A DNA stretch of 64,000 nucleotides, from NCBI GenBank assembly GCA_007644065.1, contig VJWN01000020.1, forward strand, positions 239,874 to 303,873. Direction: 5' to 3'. Source of the stretch: Margaritispora aquatica (lineage: Eukaryota > Ascomycota > Leotiomycetes > Helotiales > Discinellaceae). Under the pieces are notes generated by a model that searched no databases, was not told where the DNA came from, and saw only the letters and a list, made by a program, of their open reading frames with translations. The translations under genes were made by a program, and so were the position numbers. Of the stretch, positions 24,031-36,535 are shown one piece after another; the stretch's first letter is position 1; each line of letters begins with the position of its first letter.

Positions 24031-25176
24031 TCCTCTTTGTCACGATCATCCTCTGGATGTGTCTACGGGAAAGCAGGAGATTCCGCTCCAAGTACACTGG
24101 TACGGGAAATGCTTCATTTTCATAGCCAGCAAGTCTCAGGATATCGATCGAGCTGTAGAAAGCAAAGCAAAGCAGAGCTTATGAGAGAGAGAAATCAATG
24201 CGCTTGCAAGGTAAGTCCCTTTGCAGATATGGTATTCATCACAGACTTTCATCCAAGTCGTTGTCTCGAGCTTAGGTTGTTGCGAAAGGATCTCGAGAAG
24301 TCTTAGATCGAGTTAAGTTTAGTTGCTGAACTATATTATATTTAGCCTTCTAGAGATCGCGGATCCGGTTGTAGATATGAGGACCTGATACACTAGTGAA
24401 AACTGTAAGATATAGGATAAATCTGGCAGCGTTGAGGTCTCGAGGCCTGCTGTGAGAGAGGATCTGAATCGGCTTCAAACAAAGAAGCTTTCGGTTCGGA
24501 ATATTGTTGTCCCGATGAACCTATCCATCCCATCTCATCTCATCATTTGATTTGGCATCATTTATCAGCATCTTCCATCTTCACGCTTCGAACATCATCA
24601 CGAAAAGTATCTCAAGTGAGGCTTGAAACCCCCTATTGTGTTGTTTTCTCTGCGCAAGACCTTTGTAATGTCTACTTTCAAGAAGAATCAAAGGTTAACT
24701 TTCGTCAAGCAAAGGTTGTGCCCAGTATATCGTATGGATGCACCTATCCGTGAAGTATCCTTGAAGAAGTATGCAACCAAAGCCAGCATCTTTGGATACT
24801 GTACTCTTCACGTCGTCAATTCTGACCAACGGCGAGCAGCTCCATGCTGTGAAGCCCTGTCAAAACCGGCTTTTTGTACCCCGAAGCACACATAATGGAG
24901 CATTTTGCCTATCATCTGGATGATCTTGGGGGCGCTATCTGCCCTGTAATTCCAGGGGATGAGAACGGATGAGAACCAGATGTATCTTCAGCCGCAGTAG
25001 TTGAGATATGATTCGCTGCGACAAATTAAGGATGAAATTGCTTACACCAGCCTGCATCCAGCATGGAGTTTGGGCAACTTGAGAATGTTCTTCGTGAACG
25101 CGTCCTGCATCATTCCTATATTATTTCTTTATTATTTTTGCTTTTGTCATTCAAGCCTTAGCTCAGAATCGCCAAC
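23444..25176. other. Intergenic spacer
   Basis: 1.7 kb, no gene recognised. It contains a (CT)n tract and repeated CGAG/GATCTCGAG words near 24260-24380. Confidence 0.5.
24000..24028. repeat. (CT)n microsatellite
   Basis: About 14 uninterrupted TC units. Confidence 0.9.
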
Positions 25177-26241
25177 ATGTCTGCTTCGACTACCGCGATC
25201 ACGACTTATAGCAATGATGCGGATATTGGGAAATTCAATCGTGGCGCCATAACGACGGCATTCTCCGCACCATCCACTTGCTTCAATACTCCGACGCTGG
25301 CGGGCAATGGGGATTGGTATCTGGGCCACTATAGAAATTCCTTTTATGATCCTGCTTGTATGCCAAGTAGTACTTCGAATTCGCTATCATGGGATATGTA
25401 CTATTGTGAGGACTAGAATGCTCAGTCGTGGCTACATTCGAAGCAGTGTGCTGACATATGTATACAGACTCACCTGCTATTTCATGCCCAGCCAGCTTCT
25501 ACACGGCATCTACAGTTCGGAATTCTTTCACTGGGTTCCAGAGTGTGGCTGTTTTAACAATAGCATCTGATACAAGCGTATATATCTGCTGTCCATCGTA
25601 TGCGCCCAATCTTGAAGGTCAGAATGATGTACTGATTCATACATAGCGGCTATACAGTACAGAGCTATCACCATGTTTGTACTTCCAAATATGTCGGGAC
25701 CACTGTAATCGAATACTTCAAGCCAACTCTCGATCAAGGTGGCACTTGGACTCTGACATCAGCCTTATCAACAACTACTGCCGTCTTTCCCGACAAAACG
25801 CCCCTGATTATATATGCTGATGGAGTACCCATCTGGTATCAAAGCTCCGACAAAGAGACTACAACCACCTCGCCCACATCAACAAAGTCAACTGCGAATA
25901 CAGCCATAATCAGCCCAACCACGGCGTTAACTACTGTGACCACAACATCATCACCAACAAATACACCTGCTGCTGGAATTTCAACAGGTGCGAAAGCTGG
26001 AATTGGAGCCGGTATTGGAGTAGTAGTGTTAGGCCTTGCTTTCGTCCTAGCGTTTATACTTCTTAAGCGGAGGAAAAGAAATCAGCATCAAGTCCCGGAA
26101 TCTATGCCAATGAATCTTGATCCACCAAAAGAGCTGTATGACACGGGAGTGCGACCCGAACTTCATAGCAGCCACATAAACGAGCTTCCCGACTCAGGAC
26201 CACGCCAAGGACGCCAGCAACCTCAGGAACTAGCAGGATGA
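25177..26241 (+). CDS. Single-pass surface protein with Cys-rich ectodomain and Ser/Thr stalk
   Basis: Three exons, 25177-25405, 25468-25617 and 25658-26241 (introns 62 and 40 nt), give 320 residues. The ectodomain has spaced cysteines (STCFNTPTL, ACMPSS, AISCPASFYTAS, YICCPSYAP, HHVCTSKY), then a Thr/Ser-rich stalk, a transmembrane helix (GIGAGIGVVVLGLAFVLAFI) after residue 260 and a basic stop-transfer LLKRRKRNQH, then a ~60-residue cytosolic tail. This matches a large group of fungal putative wall sensors or adhesins of unknown function. No N-terminal signal peptide is visible in this model, which is common in the group but may also mean a missing first exon. Confidence 0.7.
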
Positions 26242-26844
26242 TAAGTATTGTGTTGCATCTCAAGGCGCAACACTTGATATCAGTTGCTATTACCGTGATC
26301 TCTAGTTTAGGTTTCCGGAGATATCCGTACTGGGCGATTTCTAGATACGATTACAGCTGAAAGCTCAAATCTATGCTCCCAGGTATTGCGTACTCTTATG
26401 GTCGATACGCACCAAAATTTCCAATCACACGACTGCGGCGAAGAAATCCATGGTCTTGTACCAACCGTTGCGCCTGGATAGATGAACCTCAATATATGAT
26501 GTGCATATTGGGACGGAGAACATGCTCGAAACGAGATGTGGCTGCAGATGGGATGGAGGTTTTCCGCTTGGCCTCATAGCATTTTATCAAAGACCTGGGA
26601 TTCTACTCTTCAATTTGCAGAATCAAATTGATGGTTGATAAAATATAGTCTACACATACGCCACGAGGCGCCATGCTGTCGCGTCCTTTTGACTTTGAAG
26701 AAGCTCAACTTTCAATCTGTTGCTGGGAAACTGAGCATTTAAGTATGGCGAGAACTCCTAGGGAAAGAACTTTTCGACCGGGCTGCTTTTGCAATTTAGT
26801 TAATAACAGCACGGTCTGAGACGGAGGACCATCCAGCGATCAGT
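26242..26844. other. Intergenic spacer before galactose oxidase locus
   Basis: 600 bp, no gene seen. Confidence 0.5.
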
Positions 26845-28739
26845 ATGCTTCAATGCCTAGTCTGGCTTGCTCTGTTTGCTAGCTTTAGCCGAGCCATCAC
26901 AATCACGGTCGATAGCTTCCAAACTGGCAATGAAGGCGCAAAAGCAATTGATGGCAGCTCATCCACTCTATGGCATAGTCAATATAGCCCAGTGCTCGCT
27001 GCGCTACCACACACTGCTGTACTTGATCTGGGCTCTATTCAGAATGTCAACAAGTTCACATATCACCCTCAACAAACCTCAACACTTAATGGCAATATAG
27101 GGAAACATACTCTCGAATTAAGTCTCGATAATCTGAGTTGGAATCTTGTTGCAAAAGGCACATTCGTGGACGACAACACGCTGAAGACAATCACATTCTC
27201 AACCACTTCAGCGAGATATGCGCGAATTGTTGCATTATCTGAAGCTGGGAACCGCGGGCCATGGGCGAGTGCTGCCGAGTTTACGGTTTCTCTGACATCC
27301 ACAACGCTTGGAATATAGGAGCCAGTTATCACATTTCCCTTGGTTCCAGCAGCTGCGTTTCTGATGCATGATTCTGGCAAGATCCTCATCTTTTCGGCGA
27401 ATCAGACAACCACCTATGGAGGATCTGGAAATACTTGGACAGCGACATACGATCCAGCAACAAAAGTTGTTTCTCAAGCGGACATACGCAATACCCAACA
27501 TGATATGTTTTGTCCTGGTATGTCACTGGATGTCGACGGACGTGCAATTGTCACAGGAGGAGATGATGCGAACAAAACCAGCCTCTATGATCCGCAGACC
27601 AATACCTGGCTTGTTGGAGCTATGATGAAGATCCCACGGGGCTATCAGTCATCAACGATAGTCTCTGATGGGCGTATTTTCACCATTGGAGGGTCCTGGA
27701 GTGGCGGGTATGGAGGCAAGAATGGAGAAATGTACAACACTACTTCAAACACCTGGACCCCTCTTTCAGGGTGTCCCGTTGCCCCAATGTTGACTGCCGA
27801 TGCGCAAGGAATTTTCCGACAGGACAATCACGCATGGCTATTTGGGTGGAAGAATAAATACGTCTTTCAAGCCGGGCCAAGCAGGGCTATGAATTGGTAT
27901 GGGACAACAGGAAGTGGAAGCCAAATCGCTGCAGGCCTTCGAGCAGCCGATTCTGACTCTATGGATGGGAACGCTGTTTTATGTACGATGCGGTCAATGG
28001 GAAGATATTGACTCTAGGTGGTTCGCCCAGTTACCAAGCCTCAAATGCTACCAGTAATGTCCATCTCATTACTATTGGCGCACCCGGAAACAGACCCACA
28101 GTCACGGCACTGACCTCAATGTCTTACAAACGAGCATTCGCAAATACTGTGGTCCTTCCAAATGGGAAAGTCATCGTCGTCGGTGGGCAGTCCTACGCAG
28201 TGCCGTTCACTGATACTACTGGCATCCTCACTCCCGAACTTTGGGATCCAGCTACCTTTAGTTTTACAATCCTACCAGCACATACTATTGCGCGGAACTA
28301 CCACAGTGTCGCCCTGCTCATGCTTGACGGAAGGGTTTTTACAGGAGGCGGTGGTCTTTGTGGAACCTGCGCAACAAACCACAACGACGGCCAGATCTTT
28401 AGTCCAGGTTATCTCTTCAACACAAACGGGACCTTAGCTACGAGGCCAGTCATTGCCTCCTTATCTTCTGCCGCGGTAGTTGTAGGTGGTACGTTTCAAG
28501 TAGTCATGAACGCCGCGATTTCGAGCTTTTCGTTGGTTCGGTATGGATCCGCAACGCATACGGTGGATACGGACCAGCGCCGCATAGCTCTGGTTGCAAG
28601 CGCGATATCTGGCTTGACTTACACGTTTACGGTTCCATCTGATGCCGGTGTTGTAATGCCTGGTTATTGGATGTTCTTTGCGATGAATTCGGCCGGCGTA
28701 CCGAGTGTTGCGAAGACCATTAAAGTCATTCTTTCGTAG
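26845..28739 (+). pseudogene. Galactose oxidase (copper radical oxidase, AA5_2) with TAG and frameshift
   Basis: Signal peptide MLQCLVWLALFASFSRA, an N-terminal F5/8-type carbohydrate-binding domain (TGNEGAKAIDG, HTAVLDLGSIQNVNKF), then a seven-bladed kelch oxidase domain and a C-terminal domain. The Cu/cofactor residues of galactose oxidase are all visible: Cys in HDMFCPG, Tyr in SLYDP, Trp in GGSWSGG, Tyr-His in ARNYHSVALL, and His in SATHTVDTDQRR. The frame is broken twice: TAG at 27316-27318, where homologues have Trp (LGRWGP-like; here LGI-stop-EPVITFPLVPAAAF), and a frameshift at about 27976-27980 in a TTTT run (GNAV to MYDAVNGK needs minus two or plus one base). No intron explains either. 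An active enzyme would oxidise galactose C6 to the aldehyde, producing H2O2. Confidence 0.9.
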
Positions 28740-29442
28740 ATGCGTGTTAGAAGTAATGTTTATTGTCTCATGATTTGGAATGTCCAACAACTTTGTTCCA
28801 ATATCTAAGCACATAGCCCCCATTTACCAACATAGGAAATGTTTAAATCATTCAGATTCCCAATTAGCCCTCCTGTAATCGTCATTTTCCCACGTCACGT
28901 CATCAATTCCAAATATCCCCTGCATCGCATCACTGCAGTCAGCGAGTCCTGATGCACAAAGAACCAATCTATGTCTCGGCCTGAACATAATCCTGCAAAC
29001 CCCACAGCTCTTCATTCGAGTGATAAGGGCTCGGGCTCTGGAGGGGGGTCAATCACAGTGAGTGCTTACTCAACATTGCAGGCAAGGTGCTGCATGGGGG
29101 CTGAATAATCGGATGCTTCCGACCAGTTGGAGGCCGAGTTTACAAAGGAGAGCAGGTTTACTCATCACCTCATAGAGCGTATCGAGGTAAGCGAGCTGTG
29201 TGAGCTTGACTTTGTCATCCCTGCACTTAGCCGAGGCGGGGTCTGGATGGGTTATTTAGTTGTATTTGTATTTGAGTGATTTGACCCCTCTATAAGTACT
29301 TAAGTTGAGTCGACAATACAAGAGAGAAGTCCATATATTCAGTCCTCTTTCTATATTTGCAACACATTACAGCAAACATCTGTGAACTCGCCAAAAATCC
29401 AAATTCAATCAGTCTTCGCTTACGCTCATCACACTTCACGCA
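28740..29442. other. Intergenic, upstream of catalase-like gene
   Basis: 700 bp. Contains a TATAAGTA box-like word near 29292. No gene seen. Confidence 0.5.
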
Positions 29443-30418
29443 ATGCCGTTCCCTTCAGATGAAGTCCTCATGGCAACAGCAGCCGACATCGTGAAAGGGT
29501 TCCAAGGCATCTTTGGAAAGCACCCCGGAATGCGACCAGGTAAGTCTCTTTAACACATTTCCCAATCCCACCACATCACTAACCCTCCTCCTCGCAGCGC
29601 ACGCAAAAGGCACTCTTCTCTCTGGAACCTTCACACCGACCCCCGTCGCCTCAACCCTCAGCAGCGCACCACACTTCACCTCCTCATCTACACCCACCTG
29701 GGTCCGCTTCAGCAACAGCACTGGAATCCCCCAAATCCCCGATTTCGACGGCAACGCCGACCCACGCGGTCTCGCAATCCGCTTCCAGCTCGGCGACCGC
29801 AAACACACCGATATCATAACTCACAGTGTGCCTCTCTTCCCTACACGGACCGGCGCCGAGTTCCTCTCCTTCCTGGGCCACATTGCCGCGGGGACTGTGC
29901 CTGAGTTTCTGGGCGCCAATCCCGCAGCGGTCGCGTTCGTCACGTACCCTAAGCCGCCGCCAAAGAGCTTCAGTACGCAGAAGTACTTTGGCGTCACTGC
30001 GTTCAAGCTTGTGAATGGTGAGGGAAAGGAAACGTACGTGCGGTATCTCGTGACGCCTGATACGGGCGTGCATGTCTTTGATGCGGAGGCCGTGAAGGAG
30101 AAGGATGATAACTACTTGTTCAACGAGCTACTTGAGCGTGTCAAGGGAGCACCGATTGGGTTCACGCTCAGTGCGCAGCTTGCGGTCGAGGGCGACGTGA
30201 CGGATGATAGTACGGTGTTGTGGGCGGATAGTAACCCTGTTGTGGAGTTGGGCCATCTGGTTATTGACAGTGTCGTGGAGGATAATGCGAAGGAGCAGAA
30301 GTATATTATCTTTGATCCGATTCCGAGGGTGCAGGGCGTGGAGCCGAGCGCGGATCCGTTGTTGGAGATGCGGGCGGCAATTTATTTAATTAGTGGGAAG
30401 GAGAGGAGGGCTGCGTAG
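29443..30418 (+). CDS. Small catalase-like haem peroxidase (srpA-like family)
   Basis: Two exons, 29443-29539 and 29598-30418 (58 nt intron), give 305 residues, about the size of bacterial srpA-like and fungal minimal catalases and much shorter than true catalases (over 480). The distal His is in PAHAKGTLLSG, followed by the conserved core TWVRFSNSTGIPQIPDFDGN, DPRGLAIRFQLGD and TDIITHSVPLFPTRTG. The C-terminal proximal haem Tyr is probably in EMRAAIYLISGKERR. Such enzymes perform peroxidase rather than strong catalase chemistry. There is no secretion signal; it may be peroxisomal or cytosolic. The -RRAA end is not a PTS1. It follows the broken H2O2-producing galactose oxidase; a functional link is only a guess. 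Confidence 0.88.
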
Positions 30419-31898
30419 GTTGGTTGTTGGTTGGGAACGCTATTTAGTGTTTGATGTGGGAGTTACCTAGCTTTATATTATGTCGCAGAATCAACAAGTA
30501 AGAAGTATATTGATCTAGTCCTTCCAGCTCGTCTCAGATTGTGAATGGCAAAGTGCAGACTCAGGATGCGCAGATAGGTAGGTTTGTAGGTTGGCGCTTT
30601 TGCAGACTTGAAATCGACTGGCTGTTTGCAAAATGCCCCTCTCCCCCAACCGGGGGACACTTGGTAAACAAGTGTAACTTGCAAGTTTTACCTTTCCTAT
30701 CCTCTAGAGATTTGACTGCCAGCAGGAAGTGCCAATTTCAACGGTTCTAAAGTAGACTTCCTATAGGGTAGCCAGTTGACCCCCGTTGCACTGCCTCGCT
30801 TAGCTGAACTGGTGACTATCGGCGCAGCAAGCCAACGATCAAAAGTTCAAAAAGAAAAAGAACAGAACCGAAATAGGTAGAAAAAATATACAACTAAAGA
30901 AACGACAAAGCTCGGAACTCCTGCCGAGGAATAGACAGGAGCCCTACAAAACCCGGCCGTGGTTTTGGTGCCTACTCAACACCAGGTGTGCGCGCATACC
31001 AACCCTCCCTGATTCGGCCACACACCTCTGCTGACAAGTCGTGCTAATTTGAATGTTATACCTACTTAGGGCTCTGTCACATGACTATTGAAAGAGCCTA
31101 GCCAGGTGTACCGAAAGGCCTTCTAGCTTTTAGTAGTAGACTAGTACTGCGCTTCCATTAACTCGGTGATGTTGAGGAGCTTATGAGTCTGGGTTACAGC
31201 TCTTGTCATAAAGGAGTGTTGCAACTTACCTTTCTTTTTATTGCCATTCTTGCTGCCAGAACAAATGTATCAGCTACTCAAACAGCTATGAAGGTGAAGC
31301 AGGCTATGCCAAAGATTAAAGCTGGCCTTTAACCACATAATAAACAGTAGGCACATCACACTCTATCCATTGCATTCTGTTATAACCAAAGTTGAATCCA
31401 GTTAGAACTCTTTCTATTTCAGGTCTGAGATAAATACATTGGATCCCAGAATACCTCTTCAAGTGAATACATCGCGCTCTCACCTAGCGACTTCCCATTG
31501 AACTCTACTTTCGATGAGGAGAGCTCTTTCCTTAATATATTTGCATAACCATTGAATCGTGATTCTGATATGATCAGATACAGCCCCTTCCGATCGATGA
31601 CGGAGTATTCTCTTCCTTTACTTGACCTCACTTCGTTGCAATATAAGATTATTTCAGGCTTCAAATTCCGTTTTCTTTTTCTCGATATATGGTTTAATTT
31701 GTGCAGCCATTTGACAACCATGATAGTCTTCACACCAGACTCACAAAACTTGCCAGATATTGTAAGAGCATTGTACACATTTGCGATATGGCAGGCACGA
31801 TTGGAGATCTGATTGGAGTCTGGAAGATGCCTTCCATCAAGTCTACCATCTTGCCACCCCCATACCTCACTTTGAGTGATTGTGAAACCAGAGCCAAA
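30419..31898. other. Intergenic spacer
   Basis: 1.4 kb, no supported gene. A 201-codon minus frame (31419-32024) overlaps the start of the MFS gene and has no motif; treated as a shadow. Confidence 0.5.
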
Positions 31899-34800
31899 AT
31901 GGAGGGGGTTGTGATTAACACGTATCCAAATGCTCGGCCTGAATGTTTCGCGAATATATTCGAAGAAGCTGTCTTTGTCTTCACCATCATGATGGCTACT
32001 GCCTCGACAGTCAGTTGGCTCCAATGACTTGAGGCTTACAGTGCTGATATTGCCAGACTTTCCTCCAAGGGGTCATACTCATCAACACTGGAACTATTGG
32101 AAGAGATCTATTCATGAGTCAAGCTCAAGTAGCGTGGATAGCGGCTGCAATAGGGTAAAGTCCCCCTTTACCGAAGTTGAACAAAAACTGACATATCTCA
32201 GCCTAACAAGCGGCTCACTTGTGCTCTTCTTCGGCAAAACAGCAGATCTAATTGGTTGCAAGATTCAACTTGTCCTCGGAACCGTCCTGCTTAGCATCTT
32301 CTCGCTCGCTACCTTCTTCGTTCCAAACTCCATGGGAATGCTTGTTCTCAGTGGTCTTCTTGGCATCGGCACAGCAATGGTCGGACCACCCGCAATAGGA
32401 GTCTTGCTTATTACATACCCGGCTGGGAAGAGAAGAAACAGAGTTACAGGTGTTCTCGGTGCTGGTAATCCTCTAGGTTTCATACTCGGCAGTGTCTCTT
32501 CTGGTCTTTCTACCAAGTACTGGGATTGGAGGGCGTCATTCTTGGTGATTGCCATCTTTTTCTTGGTCATGACGACACTTCTAGTCTGGACAGTGCCTAA
32601 AAGCTCATCGGAGAGTAGGTGGGCAAAGACAATTCACCAATTCGATTACCTGGGTGCTGGACTCATGATTGTCGGCATGGCATTGGTTTCAGCTGCGTTA
32701 ACGTAAATTCCACTTCTTATGCATCGATTGACTATACTAACATGGATTTTAGTGAAGGTCCAGATCTCGGTTGGAGCTCTTTCAAAGTCTTGCTGATGCT
32801 CTTGATCGGAGTATTTTGTATTGTCGGATTTGGGGTATGGGAAACGATATTTCCCTATCCACTGCTACACCCAAACGTTTGGTCAAACACAACTTTCAGT
32901 CTATGTGTGCTTTCTGTGAGCTTCGGTTATATGTCTTTCATTACGAACCTATTCTGGATTGCCTTGTACATGCAAGATGTTCAGTGTTCAACGTCAATCC
33001 ATATTGCTGTACTTTTGCTTCCTCAGGCTCTTTTTGGAGTCATCTGGAGTTATATAGGGCAGTCTTTGGTATCGAAAATTAATGGTGCTTTGATCATGGC
33101 CATTGGTAGCTTTGGATATATTGGAGGTGCTGTTTTACTGATATTTGTCGACAAAAGCAGCAACTACTGGATGTTTCTCTTTCCGTCATTGGTCATCACC
33201 GTGATAGGAGCAGACTTCCAGTTCATTGTGTCTAATGTAGGTTCCTATCAGCACTTCAAATTCCGAGTATACTAACAACGTTGCAGTTATATGTCAACAA
33301 GCAAATGCCTACACAGTCATCACTCGCTGCTGGAGTTCTTCAAACTGGGAGAAGCTTATCGATTCCTATTGGCCTTGCCATCACATTCGCTGTCTATGGC
33401 TCAATGGATAGAATGTCAATTGGAGGAGTCGCTTCTAAGTGGGCGTATCACCGTGTCTACCTTTGCACCACAGCATTTGCAGTCATGAGTCTGCTTTTCA
33501 TCCCCTTTATGAGAATTGAAAAGCAAGGGTGTGCCTCAACCACGCCTTCGATAGCGAGCAGCGACACTATAGTGGTGCGTGAAAAAGCTCCAATGGTAGG
33601 TACCAGAACTCCTCCGCCCGGAGCAGATGGCGCACAAGACTCCTCAGACCACCATAAGGAGAAGAGCCATGCCTTAGCTCAGAAGCCTAGTGATGGTAGT
33701 TTAGCTAGTGCTGCAACAGCGGGGAGTTATGATTCTTACTTCCCACGATGGAGCTGGGAGCAATTGAGACGTTGGCCTGATGACAGATCGAAATATTCTG
33801 CGGAAAACGTGGTGTACGAAGTATGCATCAAATGTATGCAAGAACGCAGAGTTTTGGTTCAGGATGAGAAAGACGAGCATCACGGATTGATGAATGAAGA
33901 TCCTGACTTGGAGTGGGATATCGAGCGGCAGCAAGGCCGGTCATCTCTCGATAATGCGAAACCAGTGCAGGATCACTCCTTTATTGACTCACACCAAGAC
34001 TCCGATACACATTCTCATGAGAGCATGGTGCCAAGCCTCGCTCATCTTCAGAATCTTTCGGTTAATCCATATCGACTCTCGACACAAGGTTGGATTTCCG
34101 AAGGTGTCGAGCCACCAGTTCTAGCAGAATCTTCAGCTCAGCATATATCACCAAATCGAAATCAACTGAGGAATAGCAACAATCCATACCGTCGAGCACC
34201 GCCAGAAGTTCGCTACGATAATCCCACGACTGGCGAGCGTGTTTTGTTCAATGGTTACAGGAGTCCGAACAGGAATCTACAACCAGCTCATCAACATCCT
34301 GAACGCAATCAATCCAAGAACCCATACCGGTTGAGTCTGGCTGACGAGTCTCTTATTCCTATGCCGAAATTACCACCTCCACCACCGCCGCCTATGTCGA
34401 CGTCAGGATTCCCAATGTCTCCATCTGGATCACGGGGTGGAAGGGTATGGATCAATCGCAACTCAACGCAGTCGATCCCACCACCACATCAAATAGATCC
34501 CATTCGAGAAGGTGATTCAACCTTTGAGTTCCCTCCCACCATGTCGAGTAGGTTCTCCACTGTGCAAGAGATTCCGAGACGGCATCAAATCCAAAGATCG
34601 ATCACCTCTCCCATTCGTAAGGAAGGCTTGATCACGATCGAGCTGAGTCGTGATCATGGTGATCAGCACCGGTACCAAAACCAGTATCCGCGACAGAGTA
34701 TGGCGAGTGTGCCGCTCAGAGTGTTAAATAGCCGTGAGATGGCAATGGAGTATTCTGCTAGGCCGATGTTTAGGAAGGATAAGAAGGGTGTGAATGCTGT

Positions 34801-34918
34801 TGGGAATGGAGATGGAAATGCAAGGTTGAGCAGCAATGTGATTTCGAATACTGTTGTGAATGCAGGTGGATATGAGCAGATGCCTGTGAGTGGGAGGTCA
34901 AGGGGGTGGGGTTCTTGA
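31899..34918 (+). CDS. MFS transporter (DHA2-like, 14 TM) with long C-terminal tail
   Basis: Five exons, 31899-32009, 32057-32154, 32202-32702, 32753-33236 and 33287-34918 (introns 47-50 nt), give about 941 residues. Fourteen hydrophobic segments are visible, with a degenerate motif A (FFGKTADLIGCK, normally GKLADRxGRR) and a segment-5 motif GAGNPLGFILGS typical of drug:H+ antiporters. After the last helix (LLFIPFMRIEKQG, about 33529) the same frame continues for ~462 residues: WSWEQLRRWPDDRSKYSAEN, a CIKCM motif, three NPYR repeats and a proline run (LPPPPPPPM). Starts at 31788 and 31827 are possible in frame; 31899 has the best context (AAAATGG). It is likely a plasma-membrane exporter; the substrate is unknown. 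Confidence 0.85.
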
Positions 34919-36535
34919 TGTTGTTGATTTTTATACTATTCGTCTTTGGGGTTGATGTTGACGATTTTGGAGTTTGCTAATTTTCAGAGTTTGATTAAGG
35001 GGAATGAAGCAGTAGTGATACTGGGGTACTGTTTGATGGTGGTGGAGGTGGAGGTGGAGGTGGAAGTAGAGGATACCTCAAGACACTGAGAAATCTTGGA
35101 ACACGAGGATGGATGGTTATCTGCTGGAGTATGGCTATTTCTTGTTGGGCTGCTTTGTTTTAAGGTAGTATTTTGCTTGCGTTAATATGTGTTGTGTTGT
35201 GAGTTATAGGTTTAGGTTGAGGCGAGAGTTTGAGACTTGAGAGCTTTTAGGCGAATGGAGTTGATGGATGGATACATAGGAAGTTAGAGTACTAGACTTG
35301 TGTATTGTATATCAATATTTTGAGCATTTCGTATTTAGCTAACTGGACTGAGGTGAGATGAGACGAGGTGAGATGCGTAGATGAGGAGATGGGGAGATGT
35401 ATAAGAGCCGTTGATAGCGTAGCGTAGCAGTTTCATTGGTTTTGTCGTAAATATGGGGAATGGTGAGCGATGAAACTGATGGAAGATGTGAAGCGAAGTG
35501 AAACCAAGAAATGATATATTCTCTCTTGTGATTCAGACAGATACCTACTTACCTATCTGTCAGTACTACTTTCCAACCTAGGCACACTGACGTTTCAGTG
35601 ACTTCGCTAGCGGATCTCAGCTCAATGTCATCTGGCAATGAGCAATTACCCTCATTCTCATCTTAGGCGTGCCGCTCATGGTGTAATTGCAGAGGAGATG
35701 ATAGAAACGAAGATGTGGACCCAGAGAATGGTGGTCACTCGACGATTTGGCTCTTCCGAAACAAATTAAGGCATAAGTGATGAGTGGCAACAAATACAAT
35801 CACAATTTCGTCACAAAGTATCATGTCAAGAAGGACGAATTCGCCAAGTATGCATTTCATTTCTCGTTCGCTCGATCAGTCCGTCCGTCCGTGTCGTCGT
35901 AGTCGCATGAATCTCAAGTACCCTTCCTCTCCCACAAGAGAAGGAAGAAGCGCAGCAATCATCCATCCTCGTAACTCTCCGTCGCCGCCGTCCATTCCAC
36001 CATCGTTCCGCACAAGATGAAGAAAAAGGAGGGATCCAGATTCTGATCTACCTGCCCATTTCACCTTGCACGCACCGAGAACTCGTATGCCGCACACGCA
36101 ATACTAAAAGCACTTTTGTTGTTTTATTGAAGAAATTCGCCAAGCTTTTCCGTCAAATCGCCATGAGCCAGGGTAATGAATTCCAATGCGGTCTGAAAAG
36201 TCATGAAAGACATCATCGGAACGCCAAAGGAAAACGGACTACCAGGCAAACGAAGAACTGGCAAACATTTTTGGGGTTGAAAGTGAAACACGAAATAGTG
36301 TCGTTGGAAAGAAAAGGTTGGTGTGGATTTGTCGGTATTATACAAAGAAGGCCGGTTTGATCGATGTTCGTACGCCTCGTAACATCCTTAAATCAACTGC
36401 TGGTTTTCGTCTGCAAGCACCCTTCCAAAAGCCCGGGGTATTGTGTCTTTTCTCGCTCAATCGTTCTGCATGCATTGTCGTCTACTCTTCGGAAGTTCGT
36501 TCTCGGTCTCTATTGTATGCTACCGCTGAGGAAAC
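34919..36535. other. Intergenic, 3' regions of convergent genes
   Basis: 1.6 kb between the stops of the MFS and zinc-knuckle genes. Holds a GGTGGA repeat; no gene supported. Confidence 0.5.
35038..35066. repeat. (GGTGGA)n repeat
   Basis: Four to five units of GGTGGAG-type hexamer. Confidence 0.85.

Noticed and set aside
31419..32024. 201-codon minus-strand frame
   Set aside because: Overlaps the well-supported first exon of the MFS gene on the other strand; no recognisable domain.
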